The notes: generated by a model not told the origin, from the letters alone. Counted from the first letter of the stretch, positions 19,301-26,871 are shown. The stretch is DNA of 64,000 nucleotides from Lutraria lutraria (GCA_964023205.1 OZ026842.1:33678992-33742991), one strand, 5' to 3'. Numbers and translations are program-made.

Positions 19301-19590
19301 TGGCTTCTGTTACGTCTGGTGCTAGCGGGTTGATTGTTTGTATGGAATGTAAAAATGAATACTGCAATGTTGATGACCTTTATATATGTATGAAGTCCAG
19401 ACTTGACCCTCATATAAAGAGAGTATTTGGTGATGTATCTTACAGGAATCCAGCAGAAACTATGGTTACATGTTCCAATGACTCACTATTTTATTGCAAC
19501 AAGTGTGAGACAATTGTTTGTTACCAAACGGGTGAGCTGTGTCTTGCGATCATGCAACATCCTTGTACACATAGCGAAACATTGATATAG
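7197..19590 (+). CDS. IRF DNA-binding domain fused to a giant multi-C2H2 zinc-finger protein (9 coding exons, 2,430 aa)
   Basis: Predicted nuclear transcription factor. CDS segments: 7197-7368, 7729-7848, 8347-8535, 9476-9519, 9891-9918, 10855-11040, 11928-12062, 12532-12719, 13360-19590; every junction is GT-AG and the phases agree (1,1,1,0,1,1,1,0). Residues about 43-148 are an IRF1/2-like domain with tryptophans at 46, 61, 73, 93 and 108, and recognition-helix text KANFRCALNS. Basic segment 280-285; C2H2 finger 296-317; short predicted coiled coil 327-346; tandem ALDLS motifs at 387-391 and 407-411; finger clusters at 604-701 and 866-968; isolated fingers at 1472 and 1655; a dense array at 1772-2257. 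No IAD-type domain is seen. The start is the first ATG of its exon, with A at -3 and G at +4. IRFs bind GAAANNGAAA elements; targets of this protein are unknown. The alternative is two adjacent genes, an IRF and a zinc-finger gene, but exon 8 already carries a finger and its donor is in phase with the giant exon. Confidence 0.8.
7729..7848 (+). CDS. Coding exon 2: middle of the IRF domain
   Basis: Acceptor ACTTGCAG ends at 7728 and donor GTAACA starts at 7849; 120 nt, phase 1 to 1. Encodes LVWQDRRDKIFRISWKHAA and on to FERWAIHT, supplying tryptophans 61, 73 and 93. The WKHAA stretch carries the histidine that in the IRF family contacts the AA step of the GAAA core. Confidence 0.95.
8347..8535 (+). 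CDS. Coding exon 3: IRF recognition helix and end of the domain
   Basis: Acceptor TTTTATCCTAG ends at 8346 and donor GTACAA starts at 8536; 189 nt, phase 1 to 1. Encodes GRHQDSDHKRWKANFRCALNS, with the fifth tryptophan (108) and the Arg-Cys-x-x-Asn-Ser core of recognition helix 3 (about residues 113-118), then the NKG-like turn (here KKGNNA) and FKVYRFLSEKE, where the IRF fold ends. The last residues are strongly basic. The loop between tryptophans 4 and 5 is a few residues shorter than I recall for vertebrate IRF1. Confidence 0.95.
8812..9185 (+). repeat. Interspersed repeat in intron 3 (TTTTTAGCTCACC family)
   Basis: Starts TTTTTAGCTCACCAGAGCAC, followed by CGTCCATCGTGCGTCGTTCGT and a GGTTGCTATGGCAAC block. 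It shares its head with copies at 33390 and 52088. I recognise this head as common in bivalve intergenic DNA; the class is uncertain. Confidence 0.55.
9476..9519 (+). CDS. Coding exon 4: 44-nt acidic micro-exon
   Basis: Acceptor ATTATTTCAG ends at 9475 and donor GTAGGT starts at 9520. Phase 1 to 0; encodes EPPDFEDDEDMTSVK, an acidic stretch just after the basic tail of the IRF domain. Skipping it alone would break the frame; skipping it together with exon 5 would not. Confidence 0.75.
9891..9918 (+). CDS. Coding exon 5: 28-nt micro-exon
   Basis: A strong acceptor TTCTATCTTTCAG ends at 9890; the donor GTTTGT at 9919 is weaker. Phase 0 to 1; encodes EEVDDSFTN. The exon 4/5 junction creates VKEE, which matches the psi-K-x-E sumoylation consensus. 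Confidence 0.65.
9967..10345 (+). repeat. Interspersed repeat in intron 5 (TATACCCCGCAAATGAAG family)
   Basis: Head TTTTTATACCCCGCAAATGA then GTCGGTCGGTCTGTCCGC; tail GTATCAAAGCGGCGGTGTGG and GTCACCTCTGTGAGAGCTCC. A related tail is at about 34935-34980. Internally the block CTACTTCCACATT occurs twice. Confidence 0.6.
10590..10830 (+). mobile_element. tRNA-derived SINE (family B) in intron 5
   Basis: tRNA-like head with box A TGATCTAGTGG and box B GAGTTTGACTCTC, then a body with GTGTGTGGTTCTACCCTGGT and GGGTCTTCCTCAACCATTAA, a body type I recall from bivalve SINEs. It ends about 25 bp before exon 6 and gives rise to a spurious open frame there. Confidence 0.7.
10855..11040 (+). CDS. Coding exon 6: linker
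   Basis: Acceptor CTTTTAG ends at 10854 and donor GTATGA starts at 11041; 186 nt, phase 1 to 1. Encodes a Ser/Thr/Gly/Pro-rich linker that ends in a Leu/Ala-rich, probably helical segment (MDSLQEILAAATASLA). No domain recognised. Retaining the following intron would add about 25 residues and stop at 11114. Confidence 0.8.
11928..12062 (+). CDS. Coding exon 7: linker with basic nuclear-localisation-like cluster
   Basis: Acceptor TCATTACAG ends at 11927 and the consensus donor GTATGT starts at 12063; 135 nt, phase 1 to 1. Ends with DRKRRKKEVTGIL, a plausible nuclear localisation signal. An alternative donor GTAACA at 12047 would leave phase 0 and would not join exon 8 in frame, so 12062 was chosen. 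Confidence 0.8.
12119..12300 (+). repeat. Interspersed repeat in intron 7 (TTAGCTTGGCTGTTTTC family)
   Basis: Head TTAGCTTGGCTGTTTTCGAA and AAAGTCGAGCTATTGT, then GTGGATAAATCACACTGAGG and GAACAGACGAGC. A second, longer copy is at 20927-21300. Confidence 0.6.
12338..12503. mobile_element. 166-bp Tigger/pogo-like MITE in intron 7, next to exon 8
   Basis: Inverted termini CAGTGCAACCTCTCC / GGAGAGGTTGTACTG flanked by TA on both sides (12336-12337, 12504-12505), as expected for Tc1-mariner/pogo insertions. In addition TATGAATGTGTA stands directly at 12326-12337 and again at 12507-12518. The element ends 28 bp before exon 8, so the exon's branch-point region is at or in its right end. Related elements are at 35813 and 59885. 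Confidence 0.8.
12532..12719 (+). CDS. Coding exon 8: first C2H2 zinc finger and coiled coil
   Basis: Acceptor TGTTTTACAG ends at 12531 and donor GTACTA starts at 12720; 188 nt, phase 1 to 0. Encodes CHWCEKVFPSRVDLYQHFL followed by IVH, a textbook C-x2-C-x12-H-x4-H finger (residues 296-317). A charged heptad-like helix of about 20 residues follows (327-346). Because the exon shifts phase from 1 to 0 it is the obligate adaptor between the IRF exons and the giant exon; skipping it breaks the frame. Failure to splice its donor gives V-L-N-M then TAG at 12732-12734, a 358-residue IRF plus one-finger product. Confidence 0.85.
12720..13359 (+). other. Intron 8
   Basis: 640 bp of AT-rich sequence between the zinc-finger exon and the giant exon. 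No AATAAA was noticed, which argues against a gene end here, and no clear promoter motif was seen. Confidence 0.6.
13360..19590 (+). CDS. Coding exon 9: 6.2-kb terminal exon with about 20 C2H2/C2HC fingers
   Basis: Acceptor TTTTATTTCAG ends at 13359 and the uninterrupted frame runs to TAG at 19588-19590. The first internal ATG is at 13405. Fingers, first Cys to last ligand: 14107-14181 (C2HC-like), 14260-14322, 14338-14400, 14893-14952, 15001-15060, 15139-15201, 16711-16767 (C2HC), 17260-17322, 17611-17676, 17698-17769 (four residues between the cysteines), 17779-17841, 17872-17943 (C2HC), 18073-18159 (long), 18184-18252, 18436-18501, 18580-18642, 18667-18729 (C2HC), 18922-18987, 19006-19068 (C2HC). 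Degenerate modules lie near 17983, 19120, 19340 and 19490. Linkers between fingers are long and not TGEKP-like, so this is not a KRAB-type array. Ser/Thr-rich low-complexity protein fills 15400-17200. Lys/Arg-rich clusters near 15240-15330 and 18340-18395 look like nuclear localisation signals. No enzymatic domain recognised. Confidence 0.9.
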   Translation, partial: TRDSEEVIEDGQVVDMSSNNSMTSQDVYIEDQALDLSIAGAMAKHSASQPEVALDLSISNSNKPKSSQKSASAKGVTKRRRSSAMDVDYTVKFGNYGLAGAPRTKRQLSLLLKKKEEEEEKQRKLAEAQHSMEDIAHAEILMSLKSASNEENESESIELDDKDIKEAVSEQAQDVDMEEDEQSEKVTGEKVAEVETEQEIIEQLGDEKSDKHVKAVGKDHDTDGKDKNGKTVEKQSIKAIAKAKSSSYKCGICMEIFENLLGLNEHLNNSDNQCVAKLMSLRDVSGSQPELTLPHVKDKVCILCKKQFESAAELTEHQKTHINLHSCDICEKMFLNVNDLSSHLVTHGQSEVMSENGDVGEKVNEKGAAEACKVVDGNDSSSVSKITDQKNLQGEPVDIPAAGSITVPGTSVLNTLDDEVNDDKGEEVVNIHKIQDSQKNAVVKKEKTGNDVVDGEHLMDSDDELHRHKRFVIGGNIPKALKYLTAKLNSDSAPASMNILKSDDIKKDMVLCGLCNLRLDFKDVQSHLESHKNGQDRKSLEAKEDCPCMICDEMIPIKTFYTHLRSHSVYDLSVALSSQMNVDKCMVKKGKFVCNLCPSTFSTTTELMKHVKSHLGPRSDSEPKKSTSQKRKVVFTEKKSKKIKTKENSRSAKRKSNTNTTLEKLKQQLAENDSSELLDVTVTPAAHSESKRGSTPVLTAALNRKPKCETSIMALISARKQKLPHVVETPAQEGSKTIEKEEVKKTDENEVTDSGISLKETVNNESETLSQEEEEKKSEDDNFLAASRRLQEFVNLKEHEQGVKVTEASVNVNESELSGTSESEDITTAQLKKNLQQKILLVRHGDIKVATPFFGPVSSVSADPSKKDPVEMYGPVVGQTKRNSNVAVLSSTAVTDTKGRNKKLTPMTPVSADLSNAIPVTLVRNFFNMSGTGKNTSQKQVSAVTLKKSTAPNIQASKTAPLMTNVSQMTAVDPSAILPLPFSIKKASGSQTNLSCISAAQIAGQGLPLDVSSISPTPISLTSLSKSALTSTVAHVLPLQRQLSAPGLGNVNILMAKSHTSANKSGLSTNTCVKSPVFKLAFVSVPDKSQIPHNSGIISSQESQTKLSTVGQRNIFACSICRQPLSSIDQMTSHSCNSVSTAGQQLVSLTLLAKSSASESVNVSEPSSSGITSMNSTTHNTRTISTPTIFKPTLSTLKIPLVGSLTPTNCGATGGCVTVQSSPVAVGMDKAKFVLSRSAILAKSSALATQPTQTGSITSISALSMTDSSTIGSNLLRVSAGTYLSSAGIKDSNQALALYPCAICRQIYVNQESFVKHMQDHVNTKVDDKEEASVIIDSKTILPDPNAGNAVIRQDNGSENVKTEITIGDNVKTDEGALASNSVTSEEVKNSENGLDLLKQRKNLSSDSSGKVIKMMECGRCSTMFENERALVNHYEVVHPSTSGFRCYSDICQKTFCKESDVDFHYAMEHIHKCLACIQRMSSYEDFNKHAKKHAKASSVPKLICTKCNINFRTKFDMAAHLTASPSCSDSMGNGFNTYIQCDCHDIIFTRYDLFLKHFQNDRYLKLTYRCCVCFMEFALAKNVTLQDLEKKVFKHMRGHQVNIKLYFCHVCYFLFPNREMQSIHMASASHKKQFLYKVVSKQLKTKPEVAKKQCSVIKKRKKLKQAPSSRLKRSRGRTCSDDDHPSELSLTCIPCNVCFSSLFQLKAHKAIWHNSTKKRQHTITGRNLPPSGRQERLLTCTLCGKSFFSLNLLQRHRESHESEALNIVCTEPKCMRIFTSRAAMKAHSCPANDSNIEVSSHMATKHYENLTQVNANELEQYILRHDAKNCELQLEKSAWMIEQIQVDLGNYFKCSFCEQCYDTCEALRQHLVKNHSAELYQCVDCEQYFDQSSSLMTHRRECAVRAFSDLDFHTKKRVLGCDVCYKAFIELVSLACYVTDRQIANLDKTGIRVDLKTSLERIKVEIELKNKCINLSSSSLASVTSGASGLIVCMECKNEYCNVDDLYICMKSRLDPHIKRVFGDVSYRNPAETMVTCSNDSLFYCNKCETIVCYQTGELCLAIMQHPCTHSETLI

Positions 19591-19741
19591 AAACCAAAGA
19601 ATGGACATTTTCTTAAAGATACCTTTCAAACTAAATAATGTGTAAAAGTTTGTAAATTATGTAAGAAGAAAAATTAATAATCAATTAATGACTGTTTTTT
19701 GTGCAAAAGTACTGAGAAAATGAGACATTTAGTATATGTTA

Positions 19742-19833
19742 ATGTTTGTTATTGCTGGTTAAACAAACTTAACCGCTCAAGCTCGGTGAATGCCGAGCGA
19801 GCGGTTATGGTGTTTAACCTGCGATAACAAACA
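19742..19833. repeat. Long hairpin 150 bp after the stop codon
   Basis: Arms ATGTTTGTTAT...TTAACCGCTC and GAGCGGTTA...ATAACAAACAT pair over about 40 bp with small mismatches, around a core GCTCGG-TGAATG-CCGAGC. Could be a structured 3' UTR element or a small fold-back transposon. Confidence 0.8.
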
Positions 19834-20926
19834 TAAATGTATTTAATGTTTGGATTTATGTTTTACGATAATGCATGAACATCAAAGTTTAAATACAGAT
19901 CCGCGTGTTAAACTAGCTATTCAATAAACCATATGGTTAAATGAATTTAACCGGTCGACAAATTTGAAAAATAAACTGCGATGCTATTGGTCAAAATATA
20001 AATCCGAACATTAAATTGTGTTACCAGTTTTTGTTTAAAAATAGTTACCTTCTTGAGTTATTTTGTGTTAAAGGCATATTAACTAGAAATACTAATAGCA
20101 TACTGGTATATTCAACAAACTTGATTCAATGTATGACAATGATAGTGGTATCAAAACATCATTTTTTCGGCAGATGTTATTTTGTACAATATTTTTCTAT
20201 TTTGCGTTAATATTTTTTATGACGTATTTCGGTGTATTTTCATATATCAGTATATATGCATGTATATTTAGAATCTTGTTATATATTTGAAGCTTTAGTA
20301 ACAAGCTGAATGTATTTTAATACTCCAAAGTAAAAGATCTTATTTTAATTTATAATTTAATATACAAAAATTCTTGAATTTTATTTTTCATTATTCCTTG
20401 AACCTGTCTTTGGGATTTGTGCACAAGATGTCTGCAGCTTAATTGATAGGTGTCATACAATACCTTGTTAGTTAGTGCTTCAACTATTCACCTGGATAAA
20501 GCAGTATTAGCAAGTAGATATTTGCTCTAGCTTTGACTGTGCAAACTAATTTAGTACAAATAATTGATTTAGAATAACCAGTTATTTACTTGTATTGAGA
20601 AAAAAAGATGTTACATTAGTAATTTAAAGGCATTGATTTAGAATTTGATATTTATGGAAAGTATTGTAGTTCTGTTTTATTTTTTATAGTGTTATATGAG
20701 CCTCTGAATATTAATAATTGTAATAATTTATGGCATTAATATTTCTTCTATGAAGTTAAAACTTGTGTGTATTGTATATTTCTTGTTCTTGTTCATACAA
20801 AACTGTAATATATGCTATGTAATTTGTTTTTTATAAGAAGACTTAAATTACATGTTTTTGTCTCCTTTGTAGATACTATATGATTGATACGATCCTTGGA
20901 TCAAAATATTTGGTGCAAAAATATTT

Positions 20927-21300
20927 CTGATTTTTAGCACAGCTGTTTTCAGAGAAAAAGTTGAGCTGTTGTTATCACTGCCTCATCTGTGTCTGTGCAA
21001 AAACTTCAATGTAGCTAGATAGATCTATTTCAGCATATAAAACACATGATATGGTACAATACTAGATATAAACATTTTAAATATCACATTGTTACTAAGA
21101 CTAGAATAATACATATAATGAAAGACTGACAATATGACATATAATACTAATAAATTTTTAGATGTACCAGTACATGTATTTATATGTTTAGTATGACACA
21201 AAAAAGGAAATGTGAATTACTCAGAAACTAGAAGGGGTGGATAGATCTCACTGAGGCAGTGAACAGACTGAGTGTTGGCACAGCTTGCGGTTCTTTTGTT
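20927..21300 (+). repeat. Second copy of the TTAGC..GCTGTTTTC repeat family
   Basis: Begins TTTTTAGCACAGCTGTTTTC and AAAGTTGAGCTGTTGTTATC; its downstream half (from about 21235) contains GATCTCACTGAGGCAGTGAACAG, parallel to the intron 7 copy. Confidence 0.55.
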
Positions 21301-21371
21301 ATTTTACCAATCAAATATTGACTTCAAAATGATACACCATCCCAAGAACTATAACATAACATTGAAAGCTT

Positions 21372-21869
21372 TAAGGCTATCCTTAAAATAATGTTGGTTT
21401 GTAATTATGCTGCTCCAATTTTTAACTGTGAGTAGTCTGGTAGGCATTTTGCTTCTTTTTTGTTAACTTCACTCAGGGGTGACAATGTTTTGAATATATC
21501 TGGTCCTGAAAGAGCTATGATTTCTGAGCAAAATAAATGTTATTTGATGAAGATATCTCAAGAAATGGTAAAGTTATGGTAAATTTAATCTACTCTGAAG
21601 GATTTTCTTTAATACAAAATGCGTTAAATATGGAAACTATGTGGTTGAAGGCCTCTTGGTTGGCAAAAATTGTCAGCCACATATGATTTTCTGGATATTT
21701 ATTTTGCTATATTGACACCCCTGTTTACTGGAGTATATGCTTGTACCAAAAACAAAAGGCTGGAATTAAGACACAAACAATTGTCATAATTGCCTTACAA
21801 TTTTCTCGGTTGTTTATTATTGAATCAGTCACATCACCTCAAACCTTCAATAATTTAAGGATGGCCTTA
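21372..21869. mobile_element. About 498-bp MITE (TAAGGCCATCCTTAAAA family)
   Basis: Left end TAAGGCTATCCTTAAAATAA and right end TTTAAGGATGGCCTTA are inverted. A 210-bp relative is at 34304; single ends are near 31950 and 41652. Confidence 0.65.
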
Positions 21870-23174
21870 CTTTTAACTCCTTTATAATATAAATTTCGAT
21901 ATGTTGTTCAGCCATATGAGTGGTGGTAAATGGCTACCTGTATGATTATATTTATACAAGATTTGATTGTAAATATTACAGTTAGACATTAAAATTGATT
22001 GGTATTGATGATTAATGTTTACTTGTATTTTCTAGCTTTGAATTCAGTGGAAACTTGTGTTCTGTTAAAACATGAACAGAGAGAATATACCTCTTGTTAA
22101 TATCTAACTTTTAAAATCATGAAATGGTTTTTATCTATTGTCAGTAGTCCAAATGTTCTGTATATAGAAGTCATGAATTGTATATAATTGAATTTGTGAA
22201 CCATTTTGAAGCTTGTGTCTGTAGAAATACATATACATATTATATATACCAATAATAATGTCATTATCACATTTTCCCATTATATTGTATATAATTGTTA
22301 TGGATGATTTTTCTTCCATTTATTAAAGCTAGCATAGAACATGCCTGTATATTTCTCAATGTGTAGTTCCTTAGGAGCTTTTCCTGCTACAACATTAGCT
22401 ATGTTGTAATAAAGACTGAATTAGTGCAGAAGGTCATTAATAACATTGTGCTTAAGTTAAAAAAGCTGGCTTATAGCTCATTAACTGTGTGCATGAGTAA
22501 GAGAACCTGGGTTAGAGGTCATTAATGCGATTGTGTGCACCAGTTCCAAACTTGTGTCTGATTGGTTTTGATCAACTGTTATAGAATTGACTTAATGGTA
22601 AGGCTTCATTTATTGGTCCAATTCCAACAGTTTGGAAACATACAGATGGGCTGACTTGTGATGTATGTCTGAATCATAAAGGCTATTTGGTTTGGCTGTA
22701 TGTTCAGTATTTAACCTAAGTCCATGAAAATTTTAATGTAAGTCAGATTTGTTTGAGATATCTTGTGGTGTTTAGTCCACTTTAAAACTCCTTGGACCCA
22801 TTACATAGACAGAGCTAAGTTAGCTAAACTTAACAAATTTGCCATAAGTACTGACATTCCTGACGTTACCTTGGTAGCTGACAGTACATCCCAACAGTGA
22901 TGTAGTTAGTTGTTATTGCCATACCATTACTGGGAATCCTGTCCAGTCATTACCGGTAGTCAATTTACGGCTGTGCTCAAAACCAGCGAATCAAAAATGT
23001 CAATTCTTTTAGGTAAAAGTTCAAATATTGCTATGATTTTAGATGCTGGAGAGAAGTAATGCCCTTATACTGTAGTATACATTACATTGTTACCACCGAA
23101 AGTAGAGTTAAGATACAGAACTTTGTATTATGTATATTTGTATTATTGTGCGTTATAGTGGCATTTGTTTTGAA

Positions 23175-23222
23175 AATAAATGTGAAGAATAAAACATGAT
23201 GTTCTTTTTTGTTGTATTTGTA
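23175..23222 (+). terminator. Candidate polyadenylation site
   Basis: Two overlapping-range AATAAA signals followed within 10-30 bp by TGATGTTCTTTTTTGTTG, a GT/T-rich downstream element. Which gene it serves is not proven; the IRF-zinc-finger gene is the only candidate on this strand here. Confidence 0.4.
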
Positions 23223-23832
23223 CAAAAACACAAAATTTTTACCTACACATGTATACATTTGAACAATTTCAAAGTATTCAACTTAGTTTAAGAAAATGTA
23301 TATATTACCCCATGGACAGGCACACTTGGTAGAGCACAGCTAGGGTAACTGTGATGGAATCCAATGAAAGTACATGCAGTATACCATGAAATATGTTTTT
23401 GGTGACTGAATAGATCTAAAGGAAAATGATAACATACTCTGTACAGTTCTGGAATTTCTGATTGTTTACTATGCTGTCAGGAACTATTTGTTAAATGAAT
23501 CTTATGAATTATTTATTTGGTGCAATCAACTGAAATATTGAAACCAAAAGAGAAAGTAATTGATCCATCATGAAAGTTAAACTATCTACAATAATATTTC
23601 ACAATTTATATGTTATCCTCAGCCCGAGTTCTCAGCTTCAATAAAACCTGTTAGAAACGTAATTATAATTTGAATTATAGATTCTTCTACTTGGCTACTT
23701 AAAATTAAGTTTGTTTACCATTTACCGACTTATCTGAAAAAATCCTGACCCAAATAATTTTATTGCAAAATCTGGTAGAAGTTCTTTTATTCGAGCTTTC
23801 CGCTGATCATTTGTTCAGCATACAATAACAGG

Positions 23833-24137
23833 CAGGCGCGTAGCTGCCTATACGCGAGTACGTGGCTGAATCCACATGATTCTGACAAAAAAAAAAAATC
23901 AGGATTTTTTTAAAATCACAAAAATCTACTTCATTAATAATCTGTCCTGACTATAGCGTTTATTCGCTGATTTATGGTACCAAAACTGACTTCTTGAGAA
24001 CTACATTAATGACCCTGAAATCGCCTAGAATGCACCAGATTGCACCATTATTTTCAAAAAATTTCGGGGGAGCTAGCCCCCGGACCCCCCTAGCTTAATC
24101 CTGAATCCACATCCATGGAGGGCTAGCTACGCGCCTG
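23833..24137. mobile_element. About 305-bp MITE with CAGGCGCGTAGC termini
   Basis: Ends CAGGCGCGTAGCTGCC / GGGCTAGCTACGCGCCTG are inverted; ACAGG is found on both sides (23828-23832, 24138-24142). Internal text is AT-rich with the block CTGAATCCACAT near both ends. No open frame. Confidence 0.65.
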
Positions 24138-24138
24138 A

Positions 24139-24446
24139 CAGGGCCCTCATTTGACGTTTTTTGAGGCCGAAATTCGGCCCCATTCCCCTCCTGGAATCAT
24201 ATACTTTTTTCCCCTATTTTTGATAAAAATTCCCCTAAAAAAATGGTTGATATTAAGTTATTATTCTTTGATTAATTGTATATTTTATGAATATGTAATA
24301 TATTTAAATACAGCCTAAAATACTTATTGCAGGGTTACAAAGTAGTTGAAAAAATCCCTGAAATTCCCCTTTTCCCTCAAAATGACGTGAAATTCCCCTA
24401 ACTGAGGGCCCCGGGGCCCTTCCCCTAAAGTGCAGCTAGGGCCCTG
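24139..24446. mobile_element. About 308-bp TIR element with CAGGGCCCT termini
   Basis: Starts CAGGGCCCTCATTTGACG and ends AGCTAGGGCCCTG, immediately abutting the preceding element. Both sides are rich in CCCC blocks; TTTGACGTTTTTTGAGG and CCTCAAAATGACG form a subterminal inverted pair. Confidence 0.55.
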
Positions 24447-24940
24447 CAATAAATGCCTACAAGGAAGCAGAATACATAAAAGGACTATAGAATGCCTCTA
24501 GTATATTTTCATGCTCAGTAAAGGTCAAATTTAGAAACAAAATATTTTTCCAACCTACTGACCCTCTTCTAGGATTCAGTGTCGGTAAAGGGCAATCAAA
24601 CATATTTTTAATTTAGGCCTAATATCATAAATGCGGGAGGATGAGATTTGGACCTAGCTACATCCCTGGTAGATATAACTAGTACATATTAATTTTCGTA
24701 GTAAATTGGAGAGAATCTTTGAAGCAAAAATCGTAGGAATAACGCACATGTAATATGAAGTGTCGCTCGTAATTTAAATACACAAAGGCTCCGGGATATG
24801 CAGACGCCCGAGAAATTGGAGGTGAGGCTATTCATCGTTAAGCATTAGTGAAAAGCACGATGTGTATATTGAACGCGCACCTATGTAAAATCTGCTTCCG
24901 GTGAATCACTTAATTTGAGAATAGTGTTTTTATTTTACAG

Positions 24941-24987
24941 TTATTTGGACTCTGGTTTAATTTTTCTACACTAACTTATCGAGATTT
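24941..24987 (+). other. Weak candidate non-coding exon
   Basis: A stretch between a good acceptor (TTTTTATTTTACAG, ends 24940) and a good donor (GTAAGT, 24988), in a region with more CpG than its surroundings (about 24730-25060). It contains stops in the frames inspected, so it would be untranslated. It could be a 5' exon of a gene to the right. Confidence 0.2.
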
Positions 24988-25936
24988 GTAAGTATTTATT
25001 TCGTATTTGTGTGAATGTATATGATTATCTCAATTTTCACGTCAGAGTCGACCGTATCAACGTTCGATAAGGTCAGCCTGTCTTGCAATGCTTTTTTTGT
25101 TGTGTTGCTTTAATATTCTGATTGTTTCTGCCTTTAAATCATAACTATTAATTAAAACAGTTTGGTTTGTTTAGGATATTTTACTACTATTGTCAGTTCT
25201 TGGAAGATGTCTTCATAAATAGAGGTGTGTCTTTGTAACATTGAAAGAAGAGTTATTCCCCTTAGTCAGTCCATTATTCTTTTTGAACCCTGAAAGTGAA
25301 ATCCAAAAACGTGTGTTGAAGTTAAACAATATGTTCTGTTCCTTTTAAGTTATTTAACATATTTCCCACTTAAGTTTTGATTGATTAATCAATGTAAAGA
25401 CCTTACATACTAAATAGTTATTTTCTTACTCATTGTTTCATATTTTGCACAAAATTGCCAGCTAGTGTCTAAAAATAAAGTATACATCATTTTGTTAACT
25501 AAATTGTTTATGGACATTGCATGATGATGTAGTACCAACTATGATTATAACGTAATAATAGCCACAAATGTACAAGTATCGGCAATGATTGAATGTAGAC
25601 ATTTTCCTACCGGTGCATATTATATGCATTTATGTATAATATGCTTTAATTTAAAAATGAAATTTAAAACATTTGGTAATTATATAATTTTATGTTAATT
25701 AAATATTATTGATATTTTATGAATGTAATGTACAGAGTATATATTCCGTATAGCTGTCAGGGGTCAGAAAGTTCCTGGCATGTGACTTTAAAACTGGGCG
25801 CCTAGACCATTGCCAGGGTCCAGGGGGACGGAAGCTCATAAAATATTATTGGTATTCACTTACCAGAGAAATATTTGGTACTAAGCTATTGGATTGCAAA
25901 CAATAATTCCAAAGTCCATCTAAATCAGATATCATA

Positions 25937-26869
25937 CAGTAAAACCTCGATTATCCGAACACCGATTATCCGAATACCCAGTATTATCCGAATGAATTCT
26001 ACGGTCCCGATTACGTCGCTATATGTTTCAACTACAAAAAAACCCGGTTATACGAATCGGATTTTACGAATACCTGGTGTAATCCGAATACATTATTTGG
26101 TCCCTACAGTTACGAATGCGCGTATTTTCACACCTATTATTCGAATTCGTCAATTGATAACAATGACCAATTGAGAATCAAATGTCGTGTGACAAACAAT
26201 GTGTAACATCAATTCATACATGAAGCGTGTCAACAGTTTAATTATCGTTAAGTTAACCATATTGTTTGTTACGATTTTATACTAATCGCGACGAATATTT
26301 CACAATGATCTCGGGTAAAATAAGTTAATTAGTACGCGTAAGTATACCTGGTGATCTGTATTCCAGCGTCATTCAAAATTTAAAAACTAATTCGAACACA
26401 ATTAATACAAAACTAACTAGAATATGATGATTTAGTGAAAAAATGTTCCAAACAGAAAAACATTACGTCTTCGATATTAAAATGTGACGATAGCGATGCC
26501 TAGTCGATCGTTAGTAAAAATGTTGAAACTGAGTAAATAAAGTGTGAATGACATAATTTTGGGTCGGATTGTGTTCTGCATAATCCATAAATACGCTGGT
26601 ATTCATTTAACAAGAATAATTGTTTCATTTGTTAACTCATATACATTCACAAAACAAAGATAAATAATTAGTGTTTGTTATATATTTGATTTTATTCTTA
26701 TTATAACGTCGTGTTTGCATACGAGATTTAACTCCCTTGTAAAATACGGACAATACGGAATTTATCGTTTCCAAACAGTACATCATACAGAAATGGATTA
26801 TTCGAAACCATGGATTATCCGAATGATTTTTCAGGGCCCAATGACATTCGAATAATCGAGGTTTTACTG
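25937..26869. mobile_element. 933-bp Tigger/pogo-like non-autonomous element
   Basis: Termini CAGTAAAACCTCGATTATCC and its inverted copy ending AATCGAGGTTTTACTG, flanked by the TA target duplication at 25935-25936 and 26870-26871. ATTATCCGAA-type motifs are repeated inside both ends (25945-26150, 26790-26855). No transposase remains; the 99-residue open frame across its left end is just the translated repeat. Confidence 0.85.
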
Positions 26870-26871
26870 TA

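Larger units (their letters stand above)
19591..23200 (+). other. Probable 3' UTR and 3' flank of the IRF-zinc-finger gene
   Basis: No open frame of note. AATAAA occurs at 19923-19928, and twice at 23175-23180 and 23188-23193, followed by a T/GT-rich tract (23200-23222) typical of a cleavage site. The transcript end cannot be settled from sequence; a 3' UTR of about 0.4 or 3.6 kb is possible. Confidence 0.45.

Noticed and set aside
25875..26174. 99-residue open frame rich in II-R repeats
   Set aside because: It is the translated end of a TIR element with repeated ATTATCCGAA motifs.
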